A model generated the notes under the pieces. The model made no database searches. It was given only the letters and a program-made list of their open reading frames with translations, and had not been told where the DNA came from. This document shows positions 9,193-17,490 of a stretch of 64,000 nucleotides of DNA, one piece after another. Source of the stretch: JBFMFH01 sp964481395 (GTDB lineage Bacteria > Acidobacteriota > Vicinamibacteria > Vicinamibacterales > JAKQTR01); contig CAYZYG010000001.1 of NCBI GenBank assembly GCA_964481395.1, forward strand, positions 62,001-126,000, given 5' to 3'. Every line of letters begins with the position of its first letter. Position 1 is the first letter of the stretch. The position numbers and the translations under genes were made by a program.

Positions 9193-9884
9193 CGACCCCG
9201 TCCCATGCCGCCCGCGGCGATGACGGCCTCGCGTTCTTCGGCGCCGTCACCGCCAGTCTGTCGCATCAACTCAACAACGCACTGACGATCGTCGCCGAGT
9301 TGAACGGCCTCACCGAAGATCTCCTCGCCGGGGCGTCGGAGGGCAAGCCGGTGCCGGCCGAGCGGCTCACAGCCGTCTCGCAGCGCATCGCGTCGAATCT
9401 CGAACGGGGCACCGGGTACATCCGCGTCCTCAACCGGTTCGCCCACTCGGCTGACCACCCGGACGCCGACATCGACGTCGCCACGCTGCTCGGGCTCCTG
9501 GCGGACATCAACCGGCGCTTCTTCGACCTGAAGAAGGCCGCCCTGGAAGTGGCCGTCCCCGACGGGGCCGGCACGATCCGGGGGTCCGCCTTCGACGCGC
9601 TGCACGCGCTCTCGTGCGCCTTGTACGCCGCCCTCTCGGCCGCGGCGGAGGGCGCGACCGTCTCCGTCGCGGTCACACCCGAGGCCGGGGCGGTCGTCGT
9701 CGAGATCGCGGTGGCCGGGCCCATGCCCGGCTCGCCGTTCGCTCCCGCCGACCTCGACCGCCTCCACCGGGCCTGTCGTCGCCTCGGCGCCGAAGTCACC
9801 GCGCCCGCAGAGCCCGGTCCGCCCGCACTCCGCGTCGTGATTCCCCGAGAACGCGGCGAGTTTCTGGAGCTGAAGGAACGATGA
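9189..9884 (+). CDS. Small cytoplasmic histidine-kinase-like protein with degenerate ATPase domain
   Basis: 231 residues starting at GTG 9189, overlapping the previous stop by four bases. Residues 15-35 form a DHp-like helix with SLSHQLNNALTIV, so a phosphorylatable His is retained. The C-terminal ~120 residues have the size and pattern of a HATPase domain, but N, G1 and G2 boxes are not recognisable. There is no membrane segment. By analogy with Spo0B or ChpT, which keep a DHp bundle but lost ATP binding, it may move phosphate between the receivers encoded on either side. This role is inference from motif loss and position. Confidence 0.7.
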   Translation: MTTPSHAARGDDGLAFFGAVTASLSHQLNNALTIVAELNGLTEDLLAGASEGKPVPAERLTAVSQRIASNLERGTGYIRVLNRFAHSADHPDADIDVATLLGLLADINRRFFDLKKAALEVAVPDGAGTIRGSAFDALHALSCALYAALSAAAEGATVSVAVTPEAGAVVVEIAVAGPMPGSPFAPADLDRLHRACRRLGAEVTAPAEPGPPALRVVIPRERGEFLELKER

Positions 9885-12556
9885 GCGAACGACCCCTCAA
9901 GGTGCTGCTGGTCGACGACGAACCCGAGTTCCTCGAGATCCTCTCCGCCCGTCTCGAAGCCAGGGGCCTGCACGTCGAAACGGCCGGAAGCGGCCAGGAA
10001 GCGCTCGCCCGCGCCCAGGATCCCGCGTTCGACGCCATCCTCCTCGACCTGGCCATGCCGGGCATGGACGGTCTCGAGACGCTGCGCGGCATTCTCGCGT
10101 GCGATCCGGCTCACCAGGTCATCATCGTCACCGGCCACGCCACGATCGAGAAGGGTACGGAAGCCATCAAAATCGGCGCCCTCGACATGCTCGAGAAGCC
10201 GGTGCCGGTGGCCATCCTGATGGACAAGATCGAGGAGGCCGCGAAGCGCAAGCAGCGCCTGGCCGAGGTGCGACCGCAACCGGACGCCAAGGCCTCCGCG
10301 GCCAGGACGGCCGTGAAGCCGCGGGTGCCGCTGCTCCACCGCTTCCTGCCGTTCCTCGCCTGGATCGGAGAAGCCAGAGGCGCCGCGCTCCGGGCGGACG
10401 CGATTTCGGGCCTGACCGTCGCGCTGGTCCTCATCCCGCAGTCGATGGCCTACGCGCAGTTGGCCGGGCTGCCGGCGTACTACGGACTGTACGCGGCGTT
10501 CCTGCCGCCCGTCGTCGCGTCGCTGTTCGGATCGAGCCGACAGTTGTCCACCGGACCGGTCGCCGTCGTGTCGCTGATGACCGCAGCGGCGCTCGAGCCG
10601 TTGGCGTCGGCCGGGAGCGAGCAGTACGTGGCCTACGCCATCGTGCTGGCGTTGCTCGTCGGCGTGTTCCAGTTCCTGCTCGGCGCTCTCCAGCTCGGCC
10701 TGATCGTCAACTTCCTGTCGCATCCCGTCGTGAACGGCTTCACGAACGCCGCGGCCCTGATCATCGCGACCTCGCAGCTCTCGAAGATCTTCGGCGTCGA
10801 CGTCGACAGCGCCGAACACCATTACCAGACCGTGGTGCTGGTCGTGCAGGAAGCCATGCGCGCCACGCACTGGCCGACGCTGGGCATGGCCGCGCTCGCC
10901 TTCGCGATCATGATCGGCCTGAAGAAGCTCGTGCCGCGGTTCCCCTGCGTGCTGGTGGCGGTGGTCGTGACCACCGTCATGGCCTGGGGTCTGGGATTCG
11001 ACCAGCGCGTCAAGGTCAGGCTCGCCGACATCGAGAGCCCGGCCGTCACCGATCTCGTCGCCGAGTTCAATACGGTGGTCAGCGAGCGGACCGAGCTGGA
11101 GCGCTTCCGCGCCACGATGAACAGGCGGCGGGAGGAGGTGCATGCCGTCACCGCGCAGGTCTGCACCCGGTGCCACGAAACGCGGCCCATCCGGCAGTTC
11201 GACGCCAGCACCCTCACCTCCAGGCACGCAGCCGATCCGACCCAGATGCTCCTGCTGCACCACAGCGGCTACCTCCTCGACGATCGCATCCACGAGATCC
11301 GCACCCGCGAAGAACCGCCCCTGAGGGCGCGTCTGCGGTCGTTCCGCTTCGAGGTGCCCGCCGCGGGAGCGCCCGTCCGGGTGATTGAGGGGCAGGACAG
11401 CGAACGCCGCGCGTGGCGACTGAAGGTGGGCAGCAGCCCGATCGACCCGGACGCCCTGACGCTGAGCGCCGGCGGGGACGTCGTCGGCGTGATCCCCAGC
11501 GGCCTCCCCACCCCACGGGTCCCGCAGTTCGACGCGTCGGTCGTGATCAAGCTGGTCCCGGTGGCGATGATCATCTCGATCCTCGGCTTCATGGAAGCGA
11601 TCTCGATCGCGAAGGCCATGGCCGCCCGCACGCACCACCGGCTGGATCCGAACCAGGAGCTGATCGGCCAGGGCCTGGCCAATGCGGTGGGCAGCCTGTT
11701 CCAGAGCTACGCCGTCTCCGGGTCCTTCTCGAGATCCGCGGTGAACTTCCACGGCGGAGCCGTCACCGGACTCTCCAACGTCTTCGCCAGCATCGTCGTG
11801 GTCCTGACGCTGCTGTTCTTCACGCCCCTGCTGTACCACCTGCCGCAGGCCGTCCTGGCGGCCATCATCATGATGGCCGTCGTCGGGTTGCTCAACGTGC
11901 ACGGCGTGGTACACGCCTGGAAAGCGCAGCCGTTCGACGGACTGACCGCCGTCGCGACCTTCGTGGTCACCCTGATCTTCGCGCCGCACCTCCAGTGGGG
12001 CATCCTGACCGGTGTGATCATGGCCCTCGGCGCCTACCTGTTCCGCACGATGCGGCCCCACGTCGCCATGCTCGCCATCCACCCGGACGGATCCCTGCGC
12101 GACGCGGCCCGGCACGGCCTGCGCCAGTGCCCGTACATCGCCGCCATCCGGTTCGACGGCCCGCTCAACTTCGCGAGCTGCGGGTTCCTCGAGGACGCGG
12201 TGCTCGCCAGAACGAGCGAGGGGCGGACCCTGCGTGAGGTCCTGATCGTGGCGCACGGGATCAACGAGATCGACGCCTCGGGCATCGAGGTCCTCGAGAA
12301 GCTCGTGTTCCGCCTGCGCACGACGGGCGCGCACGTCTCGTTCAGCGGCCTCAAGGACAGCGTGATCGACGCGTTGAGGCGCACCCGGCTGTGGGACAAG
12401 ATCGGGGAGGAGAACGTCTACCCGACGCAGCTCGACGCGCTGCGCGGCATCTACGATCGCGCACACGCAACGGACATCGAGCCCGACTGCCCGCTGCGGC
12501 CGCCGGGCTGGACCGACCGCGGCGCGTCAGCACCGTCACGCAGCCGCTCGCGGTGA
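9881..12556 (+). CDS. Receiver-SulP anion transporter-STAS fusion with heme-c motif in periplasmic loop
   Basis: 891 residues from ATG 9881, which overlaps the previous TGA (ATGA). Domains: CheY-like receiver (about 6-122; LLVDDE, LLDLAMPGMDG, IVTGHA, EKPVP); linker; SulP/SLC26 transporter (about 150-740) with SMAYAQLAGLPAYYGLYAAF and the late signature DPNQELIGQGLAN...SGSFSRSAVN; and a C-terminal STAS domain (about 749-860, NEIDASGIEVLEKL). Between predicted TM7 and TM8, just before GVIPSGLP, lies an insertion of about 145 residues (390-535) with CTRCH (C428, C431, H432). In the 14-helix SLC26 fold this loop faces the periplasm, where c-type heme is attached. A phosphorylation-gated, heme-sensing sulfate or other anion transporter is inferred; substrate is unknown. 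Confidence 0.87.
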   Translation: MSERPLKVLLVDDEPEFLEILSARLEARGLHVETAGSGQEALARAQDPAFDAILLDLAMPGMDGLETLRGILACDPAHQVIIVTGHATIEKGTEAIKIGALDMLEKPVPVAILMDKIEEAAKRKQRLAEVRPQPDAKASAARTAVKPRVPLLHRFLPFLAWIGEARGAALRADAISGLTVALVLIPQSMAYAQLAGLPAYYGLYAAFLPPVVASLFGSSRQLSTGPVAVVSLMTAAALEPLASAGSEQYVAYAIVLALLVGVFQFLLGALQLGLIVNFLSHPVVNGFTNAAALIIATSQLSKIFGVDVDSAEHHYQTVVLVVQEAMRATHWPTLGMAALAFAIMIGLKKLVPRFPCVLVAVVVTTVMAWGLGFDQRVKVRLADIESPAVTDLVAEFNTVVSERTELERFRATMNRRREEVHAVTAQVCTRCHETRPIRQFDASTLTSRHAADPTQMLLLHHSGYLLDDRIHEIRTREEPPLRARLRSFRFEVPAAGAPVRVIEGQDSERRAWRLKVGSSPIDPDALTLSAGGDVVGVIPSGLPTPRVPQFDASVVIKLVPVAMIISILGFMEAISIAKAMAARTHHRLDPNQELIGQGLANAVGSLFQSYAVSGSFSRSAVNFHGGAVTGLSNVFASIVVVLTLLFFTPLLYHLPQAVLAAIIMMAVVGLLNVHGVVHAWKAQPFDGLTAVATFVVTLIFAPHLQWGILTGVIMALGAYLFRTMRPHVAMLAIHPDGSLRDAARHGLRQCPYIAAIRFDGPLNFASCGFLEDAVLARTSEGRTLREVLIVAHGINEIDASGIEVLEKLVFRLRTTGAHVSFSGLKDSVIDALRRTRLWDKIGEENVYPTQLDALRGIYDRAHATDIEPDCPLRPPGWTDRGASAPSRSRSR

Positions 12557-12607
12557 GGGGCTGCCAACCCGCTCCTTCGCGCGCGGCCATTATCTGCGGG
12601 AGCATCG

Positions 12608-13387
12608 ATGCGTGGACGGTACATTCCGTTGTCCCGGATGCGGCGAGTCGTGTGCGACCTCATGGACGCGTCATCCGGAGTGCCAACCGTACCCGTGCAG
12701 CGGGCCTGTTCGATCGCGCCTGTAAACTCGGCCAGGCGCATCCAGGCGTCCCGACCGTCGTGGCACGCCATCTTCGCGAAGGCGTTCGGGCTCGTGGCGC
12801 GCGAGATGCCCGAGTTCCGACGGGCGTACTGCTCGCTCCCCTGGCCTCACATCTGCGAGTACCCCGTCAGCGTCGCCTCGGTGACCGTGGAACGCGAGGA
12901 AGCGAATGAACGAGGGGTGCTGTTCGTTCGGATCAAGGACCCGGCGTCGGCGCCACTGGCGGAACTGAGCCGAGCCATCCGCGTCGGCGCGACGGCTCCC
13001 ATCGACGACGTCAGCGACTTCCGTCCGGCCCTGCGCGTGGCGGCCCTGCCCAGACCCCTGAGACGACTGTGCTGGTGGTTCGCGTTGAACGTCGGACGGC
13101 AGCGTGCGAACTACTTCGGCACGTTCGGCCTGTCGGTATCGTCACCGCCGCTGTCCGACATCCTCCATCCCCGCTCGCCACTCACGGCCGTGATCACATA
13201 CGGCCTGGTCGCCGCAGACGGAGCGGTGCTCGTCCGCCTCATCTTCGATCACCGCGTGCTGGATGCCAGGACGGCGTCCCGGGGACTCGAACGCCTCGAA
13301 GACGTCCTCAATACCGCGATCGTCCACGAGTTGACCGCGACCGACACGGCGGGACGCTCGAAGACACCGCCGAGCGCGTCCGCCTGA
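12608..13387 (+). CDS. Stand-alone 2-oxoacid dehydrogenase (E2) acyltransferase-type catalytic domain
   Basis: 259 residues matching the chloramphenicol-acetyltransferase-like catalytic domain of E2 enzymes: an N-terminal RRVV..LMDAS..VPTV segment, and the C-terminal catalytic FDHRVLDARTASRGL, where His is the usual base. In E2 the motif is DHRxxDG; here the Gly is Ala. No lipoyl domain or E1-binding domain is present, and no E1 or E3 gene is nearby, so it is probably not part of a pyruvate-dehydrogenase-type complex and may acylate another substrate. A GGGAG site lies 9 bases before the ATG. It starts 51 bases after the SulP fusion. Confidence 0.75.
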   Translation: MRGRYIPLSRMRRVVCDLMDASSGVPTVPVQRACSIAPVNSARRIQASRPSWHAIFAKAFGLVAREMPEFRRAYCSLPWPHICEYPVSVASVTVEREEANERGVLFVRIKDPASAPLAELSRAIRVGATAPIDDVSDFRPALRVAALPRPLRRLCWWFALNVGRQRANYFGTFGLSVSSPPLSDILHPRSPLTAVITYGLVAADGAVLVRLIFDHRVLDARTASRGLERLEDVLNTAIVHELTATDTAGRSKTPPSASA

Positions 13388-13471
13388 AACGCCTTCGGAC
13401 GAAGGCGTCCGACACCGGCGCCTGAACCCGGCTGCCCGCTCAGGCCGCCTGGCTGGCCCGACGTCCCGGCG

Positions 13472-13768
13472 TCAGGCTCGGCGCGCGGCCGATCGCGATG
13501 ACGACCGACGCCGCCGCCTGACATCCCCTGGCGCGGCCTCCGCGGACGCGGGCAGTGCTGCGTGAACCGTGGCCGCTGTCCCGCTCTCGTACCTGCCCTG
13601 TCCTGACACGGCGGGGGTGTACCCACAGCACCCCCCCGCCATGCATTCGTCACAGAGTCTGAGCCCGCACAGGGCGCAGTGATCGAACAACTCTGCCCCT
13701 GCCGGGCCCGCCCCGCACCGTTCGCACTGCATGACGTCCTCCGGACGCGAGCCCTTCGACCCTGACAT
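13472..13768 (-). CDS. Small zinc-ribbon-like Cys-rich protein
   Basis: About 98 residues from ATG 13768 (MSGSKGS); an in-frame ATG at 13804 would add 12. The first half holds CERCG...HCALCGLRLCDECMAGGCCG, enough Cys/His for two metal sites in a treble-clef or double zinc-ribbon style. The second half is low-complexity Ala/Arg-rich and may not be structured. No membrane helix. Function unknown; the regular CxxC spacing and ordered Cys-rich core are the evidence that it is a real gene. It lies downstream of and on the same strand as the YbjN-like gene (44 bases apart). Confidence 0.6.
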   Translation of the reverse strand: MSGSKGSRPEDVMQCERCGAGPAGAELFDHCALCGLRLCDECMAGGCCGYTPAVSGQGRYESGTAATVHAALPASAEAAPGDVRRRRRSSSRSAARRA

Positions 13769-13812
13769 CGGAGCCTCCACGTCCTGCGTGCAAGGATACG
13801 CCATCGCGCGGC

Positions 13813-14343
13813 CTACTGCTTTCCGGCCAGACCCTCGTGGTAGTACTGCATGACCTGAGCCCAGCCGCCCGTGCTGTCGCGGATGTGGGTGTCAGCCACG
13901 CCTCCGTACAACGGGAGCACGAACGAGATGATCAGACTCCCCTTCTTGAGCCGCTGACCGTCGGCAGGCAGGAGAAACGCGGTCCCGAAGCGCGCCCCGG
14001 CATTGAGCGCGTTGATCTTCTCGAGCGGCGGGGCGTTCTTGGGATCGATCCAGGTGGCGTAGCCGATGACCGCGCACTCTGACTCGGCCGGCGTCGCCCC
14101 AGCCTGGCAATCAGAGAAGTGGATTTCAAATTCGCCGTTCTCCCGATCGGGCCAGCCCACGGAGAGGATCGGGACTTGCGCGTCCGGATGGAGTTCGCCG
14201 ATGCGGAATTTCTGCCCTTCGAGCATGGCGGACATCGCCTTCGGCGACACGGTGTTGAGGATGCGGGACTCGGACTGCCCGTTTGCCGCGGACGCCACGC
14301 AGAGCAGCAGGGATCCCAGAGCAACCGTCGTCACCTTGCGCAT
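13813..14343 (-). CDS. Secreted YbjN-like protein
   Basis: 176 residues from ATG 14343, chosen because GGAAAGGAG lies just upstream and a clean signal peptide follows (MRKVTTVALGSLLLCVASAANG, cut near NGQ). The mature part has the YbjN pattern: an early hydrophobic strand, a central C..IGYATW strand, INALNAGARFGTAFLLPADG with a basic tail, then a final GGV near the C-terminus. YbjN folds resemble type III secretion chaperones and bind proteins; secreted versions have no known function. Family assignment is by pattern only. It is divergent from the M28 peptidase gene. Confidence 0.65.
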   Translation of the reverse strand: MRKVTTVALGSLLLCVASAANGQSESRILNTVSPKAMSAMLEGQKFRIGELHPDAQVPILSVGWPDRENGEFEIHFSDCQAGATPAESECAVIGYATWIDPKNAPPLEKINALNAGARFGTAFLLPADGQRLKKGSLIISFVLPLYGGVADTHIRDSTGGWAQVMQYYHEGLAGKQ

Positions 14344-14626
14344 GGTCCAGACTCCTTTCCAGCCACTGAGGCTGATGGGGGCCCATCCGGCCCGTCGGGG
14401 CCACCTCCGGGCCACCGGCGATGAGACGCCGACAGTCCACGGGCATCCGCGGGAGGACGGCCGGAATGATGCGGTTTCGCTGATTCTACCCACTCCGCCG
14501 CCGTGTGGGAAGTCGCACCATGCCCTCGGGGTCACCCCATGCCTCTGTAGCCCGCGTGCGCGCCGGAGTCTCTTCGGGCACAATAGGGCGCATCAACGCC
14601 CCCTCCTCGACACTCCGGAGGTCTTC

Positions 14627-16189
14627 ATGCGCGCTCGGACCCGGCTCACGGCCGCCACGCTGCTGTTGGCGCTCGCCGTCCTTCCCGTTCTCATTCTCGC
14701 CGCCAGCGACGAGGCCGATCTCGCCATCGTCGCGAAGATCCGCCACGAAGGGATCAAGCGATCCAAGGTCATGAAACTGGTGGGTTATCTGTCCGATGTC
14801 ATCGGTCCCCGACCGTCCGGCTCTCCCGCCAACGATCGCGCGAACCGCTGGGCGGCCGAGACGATGAAAGGCTGGGGCCTCGAGAACGTGGCGCTGGAGC
14901 CGTACGGGATTTTTGGTGTCGGCTGGGCGCCGCGCTACGTCTCCGCGCACCTGCTGACGCCACACTACGCACCGCTCCTGGCCATCTCCGTCGAGTGGGG
15001 CTCGTCCACCAACGGGAAGATCACGGGCGAGCCGTTGCACGTCTCCATCAGCTCGCCTGCAGACTTTGCGAAGTACCGCGGCACGCTCAAAGGCCGTATC
15101 GTCCTCTATCAGCCGCCACGTCCGACGACGCCGCACTTCACGGCGGATGCGCGCCGCCACACGCCCGAGAGCCTTCAGGCACTCGCCAGCTATCCGATTC
15201 CGGACGAAGACCCCCCGAGCGCAGACTACGCTCGCGGTTTCCTCGACGACCTCGAAGACTTCTTCCGCGCCGAGCAGGTCGGCGTACTCGTGCAGCCGAG
15301 CAGCGGCGGCCGCGGAGATTACGGAACCGTCGTCGCCACCGGCATCCGATCCGCGCGCGATCCCAAGCGCCCGCGCCCGCTGCCCGAGATCATCCTGGCC
15401 GTCGAGCACTACAACCGCATCGTCCGGATCCTCGAGGAATACCGGGAGCCCGCGACCATGGAGGTCGAGGTCCGAACCGAGTTCTACGACACCGACCTGC
15501 AGGGCTACAACGTCGTCGCCGAGATTCCCGGCACCGACCGGAAGGACGAGATCGTCATGCTGGGCGGCCACATCGACTCGTGGAGCCCGGGGACCGGCGC
15601 CGCCGACAACGCGGCGGGCGTGGCCGTGTCGATGGAGGCCGCGCGCATCCTGAAGGCCATCGGCGTGAAGCCGCGACGTACGATCCGCGTCGTCCTGTGG
15701 GGAGCCGAAGAAAAAGGGTGGGTCGGTTCGAAGGCCTACGTCGAGAATCACTTCGCCAGCGTCGAGACCATGACGCTCAAGCCCGATCACGCCAAGGTTT
15801 CCGGCTACTTCAACTACGACAACGGCACCGGACGGATCCGCGGCATCTACCTGCAGCAGAACGTGCAGGTCGCGCCGATCTTCGAAGCGTGGATGAAGCC
15901 GTTCGCAGATCTCGGGATGACGCAGCTCTCACCCCGATCGACCATGGGGTCGGATCACGGGGCGCTGGATCTCGTCGGCATCCCGTCGTTCCAGTGGATT
16001 CAGGACCCCATCGACTACTCGACGCGGATCCATCACACGAACTTGGACCTGTACGACCACCTGGTGCCGGAGGATCTCATCCAGTCGGCGGTCATCACGG
16101 CCAGTTTCGTCTATCACACCGCCATGAGGAACGAGATGCTGCCGAGAAAGCCGCTGCCGCCGCCGTACAAGTACCCCGTCCGGCGGTGA
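14627..16189 (+). CDS. Secreted M28 family zinc peptidase (aminopeptidase/carboxypeptidase Q-like)
   Basis: 520 residues from ATG 14627, preceded by CCGGAGG. Signal peptide 1-25, then a PA-type inserted region (about 125-250), then the di-zinc peptidase domain. Ligands visible: His315 and Asp317 in GGHIDSW, bridging Asp327 in GAADNAAG, catalytic Glu361 and ligand Glu362 in WGAEEKGWVG, Asp398 in NYDNGTG and His469/470 near the end in RIHHTNLD. All expected residues are present, so it should be active on di- or oligopeptides in the periplasm. Upstream are 283 bases of shared promoter space with the YbjN-like gene. Confidence 0.92.
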   Translation: MRARTRLTAATLLLALAVLPVLILAASDEADLAIVAKIRHEGIKRSKVMKLVGYLSDVIGPRPSGSPANDRANRWAAETMKGWGLENVALEPYGIFGVGWAPRYVSAHLLTPHYAPLLAISVEWGSSTNGKITGEPLHVSISSPADFAKYRGTLKGRIVLYQPPRPTTPHFTADARRHTPESLQALASYPIPDEDPPSADYARGFLDDLEDFFRAEQVGVLVQPSSGGRGDYGTVVATGIRSARDPKRPRPLPEIILAVEHYNRIVRILEEYREPATMEVEVRTEFYDTDLQGYNVVAEIPGTDRKDEIVMLGGHIDSWSPGTGAADNAAGVAVSMEAARILKAIGVKPRRTIRVVLWGAEEKGWVGSKAYVENHFASVETMTLKPDHAKVSGYFNYDNGTGRIRGIYLQQNVQVAPIFEAWMKPFADLGMTQLSPRSTMGSDHGALDLVGIPSFQWIQDPIDYSTRIHHTNLDLYDHLVPEDLIQSAVITASFVYHTAMRNEMLPRKPLPPPYKYPVRR

Positions 16190-16282
16190 GGGCTGCGCCT
16201 GCCCGTTCGGCGACGCCGGGCACGCTACGCCCCGGTCAGTACGGGTTGCGCCCCGGTCGGCTCGGGTTGCCCCTGCCCGATA

Positions 16283-16298
16283 ATGAGCATATGCTCAT
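16283..16298. promoter_or_regulatory. Perfect 16-base palindrome, candidate metal-responsive operator
   Basis: ATGAGCATATGCTCAT, 60 bases before the ZIP transporter start. It resembles the AT-centred TGA-N8-TCA operators bound by ArsR/SmtB-type metal sensors. No such regulator gene is in the window, so the binding protein is unknown. Confidence 0.5.
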
Positions 16299-16358
16299 AA
16301 ACAGGAACGGGCTAGCCCGTCCAGATGCCTGCCCTGTGCCCGACCGCGGAGGGGAATC

Positions 16359-17096
16359 ATGCAACCCGGCTTCGCGACTGCCACCGTCATGAGCCTCCTG
16401 GCCGCCGGCGTCACCACCAGCGGCATCTACGCCATCCGGCACTTCGACGCCTGGGCCCGTCACAACGCCAGCTACTTCGCGTGTTTCGCGGCCGGCGTCC
16501 TTATCGCCGTCTCATTCCTCCACGTCGTCCCGACGTCGTTCACGATGCATCCACGGGCGCCGGTCTACCTCTTTGCCGGCTACCTGTTCATGCACTTCTT
16601 CAATCGCTTCATCACGGCCTACGTGTGCGACAAGCCCTCGGCCAACGGGTACGCTCTGGGCCTCGTACCGCTCGTCGGCATCGGCTTCCACTCGTTCCTG
16701 GACGGCATCGTTTATTCGATCAGCTTCAACGTCAGCGTCCAGACGGGCGTGCTCGTGGCCATCGGTATGGTGCTGCACGAATTCCCCGAGGGACTCATCA
16801 CCTACACGCTGCTCGTGCGTGGCGGATTCTCGAAACGCACGTCCTTCGTGCTCGCCTTCTTCGCCGCGGCGCTGACGACGCCTTTCGGGACGGTGGTGTC
16901 GTACCCCTTCGTCAGCCGAATCTCGCAGCCCCAGTTGGGCGCGCTGCTCGCGCTGTCAGCCGGGGCGCTCATCTATGTCGGTGCCACCCACCTCCTGCCC
17001 CAGGCGGAGCGTGAACCGCGCCGATTCAGCCTCGTGGCCCTCGCCGCCGGTATCGCGGTAGCCGTGGGCATCGTGCTCAGCGCGGCACGCCAGTGA
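16359..17096 (+). CDS. ZIP family divalent metal transporter
   Basis: 245 residues with about eight membrane helices and almost no loops. The metal-site helices are clear: HSFLDG in TM4 and HEFPEG in TM5 (near residues 112 and 139), the canonical ZIP pair. This predicts import of zinc, iron or manganese into the cytoplasm. A GGAGGGG site precedes the ATG. The perfect palindrome at 16283-16298 suggests metal-dependent repression. It stands alone on the plus strand. Confidence 0.93.
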   Translation: MQPGFATATVMSLLAAGVTTSGIYAIRHFDAWARHNASYFACFAAGVLIAVSFLHVVPTSFTMHPRAPVYLFAGYLFMHFFNRFITAYVCDKPSANGYALGLVPLVGIGFHSFLDGIVYSISFNVSVQTGVLVAIGMVLHEFPEGLITYTLLVRGGFSKRTSFVLAFFAAALTTPFGTVVSYPFVSRISQPQLGALLALSAGALIYVGATHLLPQAEREPRRFSLVALAAGIAVAVGIVLSAARQ

Positions 17097-17490
17097 ACGC
17101 GCCAACGCGCGCCATCACCGACACGGAAGGCAGGTTACGAGGGACGTGTCAGCGAGCGGAGGGGACGCTCACGGTCCCTTGACTGGCATGAGCGAAGTGG
17201 GCGCGGGGCACGGACAACCCCGACAGGATCCCAATGACGGCCACGATGATCCAGATGAGTCTCGCGCGCGGCATCACGTTCGGCCCCCTGGCGCGGACAC
17301 CGCGCCTTCCGGGAACGAAGCAGGAAGCGTGCCGTCCCTGATGGTTCGGAATTCCGCGGGATCGCAGCGCGGCGACTCAACGGACCTGAACCCGAAACGA
17401 CGAAACCGTGATCGCTGGCTCACAGGGGGCGTGCCTGTCCGAACCAGCCTCGCCCTCGTCCGCGAGACCGCACAGGAGCGCCCGGCGGCG
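17097..17490. other. Intergenic stretch between convergent genes
   Basis: About 390 bases between the ends of the ZIP transporter and the amidotransferase genes. Apart from a possible 41-residue minus-strand peptide (17149-17274), I see no gene, clear terminator or repeat. Confidence 0.6.
17149..17274 (-). CDS. Possible 41-residue single-pass or secreted peptide
   Basis: ATG at 17274 with AGGGGG nine bases upstream. The product begins MPRARLIWIIVAVIGILSG, a short basic N-terminus and one hydrophobic helix, followed by a ~20-residue polar tail. The organised signal-anchor pattern and Shine-Dalgarno are the only support; no family is recognised and it could be chance. Confidence 0.3.
   Translation of the reverse strand: MPRARLIWIIVAVIGILSGLSVPRAHFAHASQGTVSVPSAR

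Noticed and set aside
9266..12466. Open frame of over 1000 codons antisense to the SulP fusion
   Set aside because: Composition is Asp/Arg/His-rich, as expected from reading GC-rich codons backward, while the plus strand has full domain motifs.
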